DNA of 8,737 bases from Bacteroidales bacterium (GTDB lineage: Bacteria > Bacteroidota > Bacteroidia > Bacteroidales > NBLH01). The translations under genes and the position numbers were made by a program. The stretch is from positions 1 to 8,737 of the forward strand of contig JAKIUH010000173.1 in assembly GCA_021647685.1 (NCBI GenBank), written 5' to 3'. This document shows positions 1-7,848 of the stretch, one piece after another. Under the pieces are notes generated by a model. The model worked only from the letters and a program-made list of their open reading frames with translations. It made no database searches and was not told the DNA's origin. Position 1 is the stretch's first letter. The number at the start of each line of letters is the position of its first letter.

Positions 1-562
1 CGTCATTTAGCAGTTTTTCATTAACACGGTCGGTACGCCAAGCACAATAGTCTGTTGCTTGCAACCAACTAACCCCAACAACAGGGTAATTATGATAGGC
101 AGGATGTCTAAAATAATATTCAACATAAGGCTCGTTATAAGCTAAACGTTTTCGCCAAACCAATGTATCGGGTAAAGCTTTTAAATACACCTGTGGATAG
201 CTGACAAAAACTCTTTTAATCCAGTTTAAGTACTCACGATAATCAACATTTCTTACTTCGGTTTCATCCATATAGAAAGAAGCTACAGTAACCCTACGCG
301 GAACATTGTTCCAATCGTAAATTACATCCGGCTCGGTTCGCCCCATAACAAAGGTACCCCCTTCAATTAAAACTAATCCCGGACCGGCTTCCTGCTCTAT
401 GTATGGAACAACTTCAAAACGCCCCATATCAGGATCATTGTAGGGCCATCCTGTGGTAGAGGATTCTGTACCAATTCCTTTACTAGCTCCTCCAAAGCAA
501 GCGCTTAACGATATTAAAATACCAAAAAGTACAATCGTCAATAAGTTTGATATAATCTTCAT
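1..562 (-). CDS. gldJ: Gliding motility/T9SS lipoprotein GldJ, N-terminal part (runs off left edge)
   Basis: The first 187 codons of a minus-strand gene beginning with ATG at 560-562. The N-terminus is a lipoprotein signal: a hydrophobic run ending in LSAC, with Cys22 as the lipidation site. A formylglycine-generating-enzyme (FGE-sulfatase) fold domain begins near residue 62, shown by EGGTFVMGR (67-75), FYMDETEV (96-103) and later YPVVGVSWLQATDYC and WRTDRVNE. These words, and the stretch around PDTLVWR and RHPAYHNYPVVGV, fit GldJ better than its paralogue GldK. GldJ is a periplasm-facing outer-membrane lipoprotein needed for gliding and T9SS function and for stability of other Gld proteins in Flavobacterium. 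The fold is not expected to be catalytic here. The gene lies 32 bases after the porP-like gene on the same strand, and a TATATTTG box in between may give it its own promoter. GldJ assignment is strong; the C-terminal two thirds lie outside the window. Confidence 0.9.
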   Translation of the reverse strand, partial: MKIISNLLTIVLFGILISLSACFGGASKGIGTESSTTGWPYNDPDMGRFEVVPYIEQEAGPGLVLIEGGTFVMGRTEPDVIYDWNNVPRRVTVASFYMDETEVRNVDYREYLNWIKRVFVSYPQVYLKALPDTLVWRKRLAYNEPYVEYYFRHPAYHNYPVVGVSWLQATDYCAWRTDRVNEKLLND

Positions 563-585
563 AGTTTACTTTTTATTATTTTATG

Positions 586-593
586 CAAATATA
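586..593 (-). promoter_or_regulatory. Possible Bacteroidota -7 box upstream of gldJ
   Basis: On the minus strand the sequence reads TATATTTG, a full match to the Bacteroidota -7 consensus TAnnTTTG, 23 bases before the gldJ ATG. The -33 element is poor: the nearest TTG on the minus strand (plus 608-610) is only 14 bases away, against the usual 17-23. It could give gldJ a secondary promoter overlapping the end of the porP-like gene, but may be chance in AT-rich DNA. Confidence 0.35.
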
Positions 594-594
594 A

Positions 595-1566
595 CTAAAA
601 ATCAGGACAACTTATTGTACCGTAATCCTTAATTTTTTTTCTACAATTAAATAAATATACGAGTGAAAGTTCATGTGTCCCCCATGAATGCTTTAAAAAG
701 CGTGATAAAGTGACATCATAACTGTACCCAATTTTCATCTGTTTGACATCCATATGAAATGATAAAATTATTGCATCAAAATGCATTTTTAAATCTTGAC
801 GAAAAAATGCACCTACTGCTACTTGTGAAACGTCAAAATACATGCCATAATAAAGCATGCTTAAACTTTGCTGGCGTACATACAATATATTTGGTTCAAA
901 AACATACACCGGATTTTTAGGGTCACTTTTAAAAACAGGCAATGCTGCTCCGGCATGAAGGGTCATCTTCATAGGTAAGTAAACATTATGGTCTTGAACA
1001 ATATTTTGAGGAATATGACTTATATTAACACCTGCAAAATAATTTTTAAACTTATAAAGTATGGCTGTAGAAAAATCAGGAGTTAATAAAGGCTGGATGT
1101 TAATATTTTCGGTATTTGAATAAATTACTCCATAACGGGGGTCAATCATATCAGCAAAAATCAAGTCTGAATTATTTACACTTCGCTGATAAACAGACAC
1201 TTGAAAAGCAAAACTAACTGAACTGTTTGTTTTAAATTTTACTTGATGTGCATAAATAAGGTCTGCACTAAATTGGTTAAAAATACCTCCTTGATCATCT
1301 TTCATCATTCGGAAACCCCAGCCTCCATGCAAAACTTCTGAATATTGATCGTAACTAATCGAATAAGTTTGATAGGGAAACTGTACACCCGGCCACTGAT
1401 TTCTGTACGACAAACTCACCCTTGGACAATAATCAGTACCTGCATAAGCTGGATTTAGATAGAGCCTGTCGGCAAACAATTGCGAAAATTGTACGTCTTG
1501 TCCAATTATTGAGTATTTTATTAAAATAAAATACAAAATAATTATTACTGGTTTTAGTTTACTCAT
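595..1566 (-). CDS. PorP/SprF family type IX secretion system outer-membrane protein
   Basis: A complete 323-residue protein. Residues 1-23 form a signal peptide (hydrophobic run ending in IIGQ), and the mature protein opens with the family signature FSQ...LNPAYAGT, followed by RNQWPG. Alternating hydrophobic/polar strands then continue to the end (for example KIGYSYDVTLS and HELSLVYLFNC), as expected for an outer-membrane beta-barrel. The length matches PorP/SprF proteins, usually about 300-340 residues. Family members are T9SS components; SprF in Flavobacterium is needed for secretion of the adhesin SprB, and many genomes hold several paralogues, each paired with a large secreted adhesin. 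No adhesin gene is adjacent here; the gene instead precedes gldJ by 32 bases in the same direction, suggesting a shared transcript. Whether this is the core PorP or a paralogue cannot be told from the window. The start ATG (1564-1566) directly precedes the signal peptide. Confidence 0.88.
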   Translation of the reverse strand: MSKLKPVIIILYFILIKYSIIGQDVQFSQLFADRLYLNPAYAGTDYCPRVSLSYRNQWPGVQFPYQTYSISYDQYSEVLHGGWGFRMMKDDQGGIFNQFSADLIYAHQVKFKTNSSVSFAFQVSVYQRSVNNSDLIFADMIDPRYGVIYSNTENINIQPLLTPDFSTAILYKFKNYFAGVNISHIPQNIVQDHNVYLPMKMTLHAGAALPVFKSDPKNPVYVFEPNILYVRQQSLSMLYYGMYFDVSQVAVGAFFRQDLKMHFDAIILSFHMDVKQMKIGYSYDVTLSRFLKHSWGTHELSLVYLFNCRKKIKDYGTISCPDF

Positions 1567-1584
1567 ATTGTACTAGCCAAACTC

Positions 1585-1604
1585 AATTTAATTTAATTTA
1601 ATTT
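1585..1604. repeat. Pentanucleotide tandem repeat (AATTT x4) in the porP-like leader
   Basis: Four perfect head-to-tail copies of AATTT, followed by three more T. The tract begins 19 bases upstream of the start codon of the minus-strand porP/sprF-family gene, within the divergent spacer. It could slip in length and alter leader spacing, but short AT repeats also arise by chance in DNA of this composition. Confidence 0.6.
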
Positions 1605-1636
1605 TTTATATTTACTGAATTTCTACAAATGATATG

Positions 1637-1665
1637 TTTGATTGTTTACTAATAACGTAAATTTG
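1637..1665 (+). promoter_or_regulatory. Predicted promoter for porU (TTTG-N17-TAAATTTG)
   Basis: The -33 element TTTG (1637-1640) and the -7 element TAAATTTG (1658-1665) are separated by 17 bases and match the Bacteroidota sigma-ABfr consensus TTTG/TAnnTTTG. This places transcription start near 1671 and gives porU a leader of roughly 55 bases. The leader is AT-rich with no clear Shine-Dalgarno sequence, as is usual in this phylum. Copies of TTTAC/GTAAA surround the -7 box (1645-1649, 1657-1661, 1665-1669, 1701-1705). Confidence 0.65.
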
Positions 1666-1727
1666 TAAAAAATAGTTTTATCAGTCATAATTTAATAAAT
1701 TTTACAAAACAATAGTAATATATTCAA

Positions 1728-4700
1728 ATGATGTACCATAAATATATAGTAATATTTATCATTTACATATTGTCGCTTGCAAAGTTATCGGCACAAACCA
1801 TCGAATTATCAAGGACCATAGAATGGGAGCCTAATATAAAAAGCACTCAATTTAAGGATAAAAACGAACAAATATATCAATATTTTAATTTTAGGAATGC
1901 AGATTTTAACTTTAGAGATGATTTTTTACCGGTTTACACAGAATTAATTCCTATACCGGATAATCATTTTAAAATCTCGATAAAAGACATTAGCTTACTG
2001 GCTTTAGACGAAAAAGAATCGTTTCTTGTTTCAAGAAAAATAAGTGAAGATTTAAATTTTCAAAGCAAGATTTTCTTTATTCGGAAAAAACCCTATCTCT
2101 CAATCACAGTATTCCCTTTTAAAAAACAAAACGGAAAAATATATAAATTTAAAAGTTTTAAAATAGAATTAACACCCTACGAACAAAAAAATATTAATAA
2201 ATTTAAAAAAAGATATGCAAACAACTCTGTTTTGGCAACAGGTAATTGGATAAAAATTAAATTAAAAAAAAGCGGTGTCTATAAAATCAGTTTTGAAGAA
2301 TTAAAAAATGCAGGTATAAATAATCCTGAAAACATACGTATTTTTGGTAATGGAGGAGCCATGCTTTCATTTTATAATAATACAGAACAAATTGATGATT
2401 TAAAAGAAATTGATATTCAAATAAAAGATAATGCTGTTTTATTTTATGCTCCGGGACCAATTCATTGGGAATATGACAGTATTAACAAAATATTCATGCA
2501 AAAACTACACTTATATTCAGATTATGCATATTACTTTTTAACGGATGATTACAACAGCGGAAAAGATAACACGATTAAACCGGAGCAACAATCAACGGCA
2601 TCGGCAACAAAAACCATAACAAGTTTCAATGATTTTGCATATCACGAAATTGACTCCATAAATCTTTTGCTTTCAGGAAGACTCTGGGTTAATGAGTTGT
2701 TTGATTATCAAACAGAATATACTTTTGATTTTAATTTCCCAAACATGATTTCAGGAAGTGAAATAAAACTAAACACCTCTCTATTAGCACGTTCTCCTGT
2801 TTCCAGTTCATTTTCAATTCGTATCCAGAACAGTTCATTCACAACTACATTTCCAGCGGTTAGCTATAATTATATTGCTACTTATGCAGCCCAAAAAAAA
2901 GAGCTTTATAGAACAATATCAAACGGAGGGAATGAATTATCTGTAAATATTATATACAACAAGAGCACCGCCTCGGCTAAGGCTTGGTTAGATTATATAA
3001 CTCTAAATGTAGAGCGGTTACTTAAATTTACAGGACAACAAATGCCTTTTCAAAGTATTGAATCAGTAGCAACAGGTGCTGTAAGTGAGTTTATAATTTC
3101 AGGTGCAGGAACAGATGTAACGATATGGAACATTAGTGATTTTAGTCATCCCAAAATAGTATCGGCTGATTACAGTACTAATACAATACGTTTTAAATTA
3201 GCAACAGATTCCCTACTCAGATTTATTGCTTTTGACGGAAGTGATTTTTTAAGCCCGGAATTTGAAGGTAATGATGTAGGAAAAATTGCGAATCAGAACT
3301 TACACGGAATAAATCGCGGCGATATGATAATTATCAGCCCGCCTGAATTTTTGACTTATGCCCGGCAATTAAAAAATCTTCACGAAGAAAGGGACGGACT
3401 TATTGTTCATTTAATCAGTACAGAACAAGTTTATAATGAGTTTTCTTCGGGTGCACCGGATGTGTCAGCCATTAGAAATTTTATAAAAATGCTCTACGAC
3501 AGGGCAAATAACAGTGAAGAAATTCCCAAATATTTATTGCTATTTGGCGACGGTTCTTTTGATAACCGGCATCAATTTCAAGGAAATACTAATTTTATCC
3601 CTACTTATCAATCAGAAAATTCACTAAGCCCGACCCAATCATTTGTTACCGATGATTTTTTCGGCTTACTTGACGATAATGAAGGCGGCTCATCAGGATT
3701 AGTAGATATTGGCATTGGGCGGCTACCTGTAAAAAATAATTCCGAAGCACAAACAGCTGTCAATAAAATAAAAATGTATTTGGATTTACAATCAATGGGC
3801 GAATGGCGTAATAAAATTTGCTTTATAGCCGATGATGAAGATAATGCTTTGCATATGTGGCAAGCCGATCAACTGACGCAACAAGTAAGGTATAATTATC
3901 CTGTTTTCAATATCGATAAAATATATTTAGATGCCTATAAACAGGAAAGTTCCTCTTTAGGACAAAGATACCCCGAGGTAAATAAAGCAATCGACGATAA
4001 CATCAGCAGAGGTGTATTGCTCATTAATTATACCGGACATGGTGGTGAAAGTGGTTTGGCAGAAGAACGAATTATAACTGTTGACCAAATTAATAAATGG
4101 GTAAACCCATACAAGTTATTTGTTTTTATGACCGCAACTTGTGAATTTAGCCGTTTTGATAATTACAAAATGACTACTGCCGGCGAATATGTATTTTTAA
4201 ATAAAAACGGTGGTGCAGTTGCCTTATTTTCTACAACCCGTTTGGTTTATGCATCGCCAAATTTTTTCTTAAACAAAAATTTTTATAAGTACGTATTTGA
4301 AAAAAATACTGTGAGCGGTAAAAAATACCGTTTGGGAGATATAATGCGTTTAACAAAAAATGCATCAGGAAGCGGAATAAACAAGCGAAATTTTACACTT
4401 TTAGGTGATCCTGCTTTACCATTGAGCTACGCTCAGCAAAATATTATTACTACATCAGTTAAAAACAATACAACCAATCATGTAACAGATACGCTAAAAG
4501 CTTTTGATAAAATTACTATTGAAGGAATTATTCAAGATCCAAACGGGCAAGCAGACAATCAGTTTAACGGCTTAGTTTTTCCCAGTATTTTTGATAAATT
4601 TAAACTAATAAAAACATTAGATAATGATGGTGAAGGTGTTTTTGAATATCATACACAAAATAGCAAAATCTTTAAAGGAAAAGCAAGTGTTAGCGGAGGT

Positions 4701-5516
4701 AAATTCAAATTTAGTTTTATTGTGCCCAAAGATATAAAGTATAATATTGATACAGGAAAAATTAGCTACTACGCTTTTAACGCACAAAGCGGAAAAGACG
4801 CATTCGGATATGATAAAAGTATTTTCATTGGTTCCACCTCAAATTCTGGATATACAGACAAAGCAGGACCAAAAATAAAACTTTATCTAAATGATGAAAG
4901 TTTTGTTTCCGGCGGAATTACAGATAATAATCCTCTAATTTTAGCATTTGTTGAAGATGAAAGTGGTATAAATACAACAGGAAGCGGTATCGGGCATGAT
5001 ATTTCGGCAATTATTGATGATGACCCTAATATGCAGTTCAAATTAAATGATTTTTACGAATCGGAAACTGATAATTTCACTAAAGGTAGTATCAAATATC
5101 CACTAAATAATTTATCGCCCGGAGAACATAAACTTAGCCTAAAAGTTTGGGATGTTTATAACAATTCATCGCAGGATTCAATACTTTTTACTGTTGCCGA
5201 TGCAGGTGAATTTAAAATTGCTCACGTATTAAATTTTCCAAATCCTTTTAGCACCCATACTTCGTTCTTTTTTGAGCACAATCGCCCCAATCAATTACTA
5301 ACAATACTGATTCAAATATTTTCAGTAAATGGAAGAATTGTAAAAAGCATTCATACAGAAACAATTACGCAAGGATATAGAATAAAAGGTATTCCTTGGG
5401 ATGGGAAAGATGATTTTGGAAATAAAATAGGTAGAGGAGTATATTTTTACAAAATCAGTGTCCGTACTGAAAATAATGAGTATGCTAATTATACAGAAAA
5501 GTTATTAATATTTTGA
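1728..5516 (+). CDS. porU: Type IX secretion system sortase PorU (C25 gingipain-family cysteine protease)
   Basis: A complete 1262-residue protein. Residues 1-23 form a signal peptide (cleavage after LSAQ). The N-terminal region has the PorU-typical SRTIEWEP, then NSVLATGNWIKI (166-177) followed by SGVYKI and RIFGNGG. The peptidase C25 domain spans about 533-899: it opens with MIIISPPEF, contains LLLFGDGSFDNR and VDIGIGRLPV, and ends at LLGDPALPLSY. The catalytic pair is visible as His771 in YTGHGGE and Cys805 in TATCEFSRFDN. The C-terminal 98 residues (from NFPNPF at 1169) form an Ig-like sorting-domain fold with WDGKDDFG (1224-1231) and RGVYFYKI. PorU sits on the cell surface, cleaves the C-terminal signal of T9SS substrates and transfers them to anionic polysaccharide; in Porphyromonas its own C-terminal domain is retained. 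PorV, its shuttle partner, is encoded next. Length is usual for the family. All catalytic residues are present, so the gene looks functional. Confidence 0.96.
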   Translation: MMYHKYIVIFIIYILSLAKLSAQTIELSRTIEWEPNIKSTQFKDKNEQIYQYFNFRNADFNFRDDFLPVYTELIPIPDNHFKISIKDISLLALDEKESFLVSRKISEDLNFQSKIFFIRKKPYLSITVFPFKKQNGKIYKFKSFKIELTPYEQKNINKFKKRYANNSVLATGNWIKIKLKKSGVYKISFEELKNAGINNPENIRIFGNGGAMLSFYNNTEQIDDLKEIDIQIKDNAVLFYAPGPIHWEYDSINKIFMQKLHLYSDYAYYFLTDDYNSGKDNTIKPEQQSTASATKTITSFNDFAYHEIDSINLLLSGRLWVNELFDYQTEYTFDFNFPNMISGSEIKLNTSLLARSPVSSSFSIRIQNSSFTTTFPAVSYNYIATYAAQKKELYRTISNGGNELSVNIIYNKSTASAKAWLDYITLNVERLLKFTGQQMPFQSIESVATGAVSEFIISGAGTDVTIWNISDFSHPKIVSADYSTNTIRFKLATDSLLRFIAFDGSDFLSPEFEGNDVGKIANQNLHGINRGDMIIISPPEFLTYARQLKNLHEERDGLIVHLISTEQVYNEFSSGAPDVSAIRNFIKMLYDRANNSEEIPKYLLLFGDGSFDNRHQFQGNTNFIPTYQSENSLSPTQSFVTDDFFGLLDDNEGGSSGLVDIGIGRLPVKNNSEAQTAVNKIKMYLDLQSMGEWRNKICFIADDEDNALHMWQADQLTQQVRYNYPVFNIDKIYLDAYKQESSSLGQRYPEVNKAIDDNISRGVLLINYTGHGGESGLAEERIITVDQINKWVNPYKLFVFMTATCEFSRFDNYKMTTAGEYVFLNKNGGAVALFSTTRLVYASPNFFLNKNFYKYVFEKNTVSGKKYRLGDIMRLTKNASGSGINKRNFTLLGDPALPLSYAQQNIITTSVKNNTTNHVTDTLKAFDKITIEGIIQDPNGQADNQFNGLVFPSIFDKFKLIKTLDNDGEGVFEYHTQNSKIFKGKASVSGGKFKFSFIVPKDIKYNIDTGKISYYAFNAQSGKDAFGYDKSIFIGSTSNSGYTDKAGPKIKLYLNDESFVSGGITDNNPLILAFVEDESGINTTGSGIGHDISAIIDDDPNMQFKLNDFYESETDNFTKGSIKYPLNNLSPGEHKLSLKVWDVYNNSSQDSILFTVADAGEFKIAHVLNFPNPFSTHTSFFFEHNRPNQLLTILIQIFSVNGRIVKSIHTETITQGYRIKGIPWDGKDDFGNKIGRGVYFYKISVRTENNEYANYTEKLLIF

Positions 5517-5556
5517 TTTTGTCAAAATAAAACTATTCTTTTGTCGTTATTAGACT

Positions 5557-5657
5557 TTAAACTAAATTGAGCGATTATGAATTTTGATTAAGGTCGATAA
5601 TCTCCTTTAGAGAATATTAACATTTTTCAGTATTATAATCGCTCAGTTTAGGTTTAA
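5557..5657. repeat. Long imperfect inverted repeat / nested hairpin in the porU-porV spacer
   Basis: The left arm (5557-5578) and right arm (5635-5657) pair over 22 base pairs with one G-T wobble (5567/5646) and one bulged base near 5651. The core TGAGCGATTAT/ATAATCGCTCA gives 11 uninterrupted pairs. Both outer ends read TTAA. The 56-base loop holds a second hairpin at 5597-5617, with stem TCTC/GAGA around a five-base loop, extended by three more pairs across a one-base mismatch. No T-tract follows, so it is not a standard intrinsic terminator. It may be an RNA structure controlling porV expression or processing, or a small palindromic (MITE/REP-like) element. Confidence 0.75.
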
Positions 5658-5699
5658 TACCATTAGTATAAACCAAAACATATAAGTAAAAAGAAGGAA

Positions 5700-6899
5700 A
5701 TGAAAAACTTATTATTAAAAAGCTTATTAATTCAGTTTCTGTTTTTAAGCTCAACAGTTCTTACAAAATCTCAAATCTCAATTGCTGATTTAGATGGAAG
5801 AGTAAATACGATTACTTCGGCGGTGCCATTTCTTACCATAACCCCGGACTCAAGAGCAGGAGGTATGGGGGATATAGGCGTAGCAACCAGCCCAGATGTA
5901 AACTCAATGTTCTGGAATCCTGCAAAATACTCAATGGCAGAAGATGACTTTGCAGTGGGTATTTCATATACTCCCTGGTTACAGGCATTGGTGCCCGATA
6001 TAAGCTTAACCTATCTGTCGGCATATAAAAAATTTAGCAGAGGACAAGCAGTAGCCATGAGTTTAAGATATTTTTCATTAGGAAACATAACTTTTACTGA
6101 TTTTGCCGGTGAAACACTTAGAGATTTTAATCCCAACGAATTTTCAATTGATGCTTCTTATTCAATGTTGTTTACCGATAATTTTTCGGGTGCCATTGCT
6201 TTGCGTTATATTTACTCTAATCTTACAGGAGGTATTTATAGTAATAATTCGCCAACACATGCGGGGCAGTCGGTTGCAGGAGACATTGCTCTTTATTACA
6301 CAAAAGATATAAAAGTAGCAAAAAAGGATGCAAACATGTCCTTTGGGATGAATATTTCAAACATTGGAAGCAAAATTTCTTATACCGATGATTCAGAATC
6401 AAATTTTATCCCGACAAATTTAAGACTTGGCGGAACATTTACTTATAATTTTGATGAATATAATCAATTAATGTTTGGTATGGATGCCAATAAACTTTTA
6501 ATACCTACTCCACCAATTTATGACGGCAACGGAACATCTCCCGATAATATTATTGCCGGAATTGACCCCAATGTTTCGGTTCCGGTAGGTATGTGGCACT
6601 CATTTTATGATGCTCCGGGAGGCGGAAAAGAAGAACTTAGAGAGATTATGCTTTCAACAGGATTAGAATATTGGTACAATAAAATGTTTGCACTTAGAAC
6701 AGGATATTTTTACGAACATGAAACCAAAGGAAACCGGAAATATTTTACGGTTGGAATAGGCTTAAAACTAAATGTATTTCAAATGGATTTTGCCTATTTA
6801 ATTACCACACAACAACGGAATCCTTTAGAAAATACTTTAAGATTTTCGCTTACATTTAACATGAATAAAAATAATTCAAAAAATACAACAACGGAATAA
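5700..6899 (+). CDS. porV: Type IX secretion system outer-membrane shuttle protein PorV (LptO)
   Basis: A complete 399-residue protein. A signal peptide covers about residues 1-25. It is followed by the PorV signature: NTITSAVPFLTITPDSRAGG (36-55), MGDIGVATSPDVNS (56-69) and FWNPAKY (71-77). The rest is a series of amphipathic strands of a FadL-like outer-membrane barrel, including the late words GLEYWYN, ALRTGYFYEHE and NTLRFSLTFN. PorV collects folded substrates from the SprA/Sov translocon by their C-terminal domains and delivers them to the attachment complex that contains PorU, encoded just upstream. A 12-residue polar tail rich in Asn, Lys and Thr follows the last predicted strand. AAGAAGG lies immediately before the ATG but only 2-3 bases away, too close for an ideal ribosome site. 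No convincing promoter was found in the spacer, so co-transcription with porU through the hairpin is plausible. Confidence 0.95.
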   Translation: MKNLLLKSLLIQFLFLSSTVLTKSQISIADLDGRVNTITSAVPFLTITPDSRAGGMGDIGVATSPDVNSMFWNPAKYSMAEDDFAVGISYTPWLQALVPDISLTYLSAYKKFSRGQAVAMSLRYFSLGNITFTDFAGETLRDFNPNEFSIDASYSMLFTDNFSGAIALRYIYSNLTGGIYSNNSPTHAGQSVAGDIALYYTKDIKVAKKDANMSFGMNISNIGSKISYTDDSESNFIPTNLRLGGTFTYNFDEYNQLMFGMDANKLLIPTPPIYDGNGTSPDNIIAGIDPNVSVPVGMWHSFYDAPGGGKEELREIMLSTGLEYWYNKMFALRTGYFYEHETKGNRKYFTVGIGLKLNVFQMDFAYLITTQQRNPLENTLRFSLTFNMNKNNSKNTTTE

Positions 6900-7382
6900 A
6901 TGAGAATTAAAGTAGGTTTCGGTTACGATGTTCATGCTTTAAAAGAAGGAGAAGAGTTCATACTCGGAGGTATTAAAATTGAGCATTATAAGGGAACTGT
7001 TGCACACTCCGATGGCGATGTATTAATTCATGCTATTTGCGATGCGCTGTTAGGTGCAGCTAATTTACGCGATATTGGTTTTCAGTTTCCTGATAATGAT
7101 TCGTCATTAAAAGGCATTGACAGTAAAATACTGCTTCAAAAAACCAATGAGTTGTTGCTTAAAAAATCATGGGAAATCGGAAATATTGATAGCACAATTG
7201 TACTCCAAAAACCAAAAATAAAAGACAAAATACCGGAGATGCAGAAAATTTTATCATCTGTATTAAATATTGATATTGAAGATATTAGTATTAAAGCTAC
7301 AACTACCGAAAAATTGGGTTTTAACGGGAAAGAAGAAGGGGTTTCGGCTTATGCGGTAGTTCTTATAAATAAAACTATCTAA
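6900..7382 (+). CDS. ispF: 2-C-methyl-D-erythritol 2,4-cyclodiphosphate synthase IspF
   Basis: A complete 160-residue cytoplasmic enzyme of normal length. It converts CDP-methylerythritol 2-phosphate to methylerythritol 2,4-cyclodiphosphate and CMP in the non-mevalonate isoprenoid pathway, as a zinc-dependent homotrimer. The metal ligands are visible: Asp10 and His12 in GFGYDVHAL, and His44 in AHSDGDVLIHAICDALLGA, each offset by two from E. coli Asp8, His10 and His42. DIGFQFPDND (58-67) and the C-terminal signature ATTTEKLGFNGKEEGVSAYA are intact. The ATG is the next codon after the porV stop, with no spacer and no Shine-Dalgarno sequence of its own, which suggests translation coupled to porV. 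The enzyme has no direct role in secretion; the link is probably shared transcription only. Confidence 0.97.
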   Translation: MRIKVGFGYDVHALKEGEEFILGGIKIEHYKGTVAHSDGDVLIHAICDALLGAANLRDIGFQFPDNDSSLKGIDSKILLQKTNELLLKKSWEIGNIDSTIVLQKPKIKDKIPEMQKILSSVLNIDIEDISIKATTTEKLGFNGKEEGVSAYAVVLINKTI

Positions 7383-7434
7383 TTAGAAGTTTAGAATTCT
7401 CCTTTTTGTTATTTAAAAATCAAAATAAAATTTA

Positions 7435-7797
7435 ATGCAGAAAAAAACAATAGTAATTGGGGCAAGTCCAAAGTCAGAAAGATTCTCAAATAAAGCAGTT
7501 CGTTTGCTAAATGTAAACGGACACCCTGTGATAGCACAAGGTATTAGAGAAGGAAAAATCGGGGAAATTGAAATAATCAGAGGTAAACCACAAGTAAGTG
7601 ATATACATACAGTTACAATGTACATTGGAACTGCTCGGCAGCCTGAATATTATGATTATATTTTGGGCTTAAACCCACAAAGAATTATTTTTAATCCCGG
7701 AACGGAAAATCCTGAATTAAAGCAAATGGCTAAGGAGAAAGGTATTGAAACAGTAGAAAACTGCACTTTGGTAATGTTGAATACAGGTTTATTTTGA
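7435..7797 (+). CDS. CoA-binding domain protein (Rossmann-like, YccU family type)
   Basis: A complete 120-residue protein with one CoA_binding_2-type Rossmann-like domain. The nucleotide-binding turn is IVIGASPKSERFSNKAV (6-22). Further family words are HPVIAQGIREG (30-40), MYIGTARQPEYYDYI (62-76) and IIFNPGTENPEL (84-95), and the end NCTLVMLNTG is the usual one. Members are small cytosolic proteins annotated as CoA-binding, related to the CoA-binding part of succinyl-CoA synthetase; the cellular role is not settled. It starts 52 bases after ispF on the same strand with no good promoter between them, so it may be the last gene of the porU-porV-ispF transcript. A new promoter begins at its stop codon, marking the end of this unit. 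Confidence 0.88.
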   Translation: MQKKTIVIGASPKSERFSNKAVRLLNVNGHPVIAQGIREGKIGEIEIIRGKPQVSDIHTVTMYIGTARQPEYYDYILGLNPQRIIFNPGTENPELKQMAKEKGIETVENCTLVMLNTGLF

Positions 7798-7822
7798 TAT
7801 TAAAAAAGCTTTTCTAATTTTG
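7793..7822 (+). promoter_or_regulatory. Predicted promoter for the thioredoxin-like gene (TTTG-N18-TAATTTTG)
   Basis: TTTG (7793-7796, overlapping the stop of the CoA-binding gene) and TAATTTTG (7815-7822) are 18 bases apart and match the Bacteroidota consensus TTTG/TAnnTTTG at every fixed base. The following GCAGCCC and an AT-rich leader of about 20 bases with AAAAAGG before the ATG are typical of the phylum. It is the best promoter in the window. Confidence 0.75.
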
Positions 7823-7848
7823 CAGCCCAAAACAAAAAGGATATAAAA

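Noticed and set aside
1578..1585. TGAGTTTG on the minus strand as a -7 box for the porP-like gene
   Set aside because: One mismatch to TAnnTTTG, no -33 element at 17-23 bases, and it would leave a leader of only a few bases.
5509..5529. Small TATTTTG/CAAAATA inverted repeat at the porU stop as a terminator
   Set aside because: The stem is seven A/T-rich pairs with only one G-C pair and no T-tract after it; too weak to call.
5833..6312. Two short open frames inside porV (minus 5833-6024, plus 6103-6312)
   Set aside because: They lie wholly within porV in other frames, have low-complexity Leu/Pro or Ile-rich translations and no recognisable start context; porV itself has clear family motifs.
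7413..7625. Minus-strand open frame of 70 codons across the start of the CoA-binding gene
   Set aside because: It is antisense to a well-matched CoA-binding domain and its translation shows no domain.
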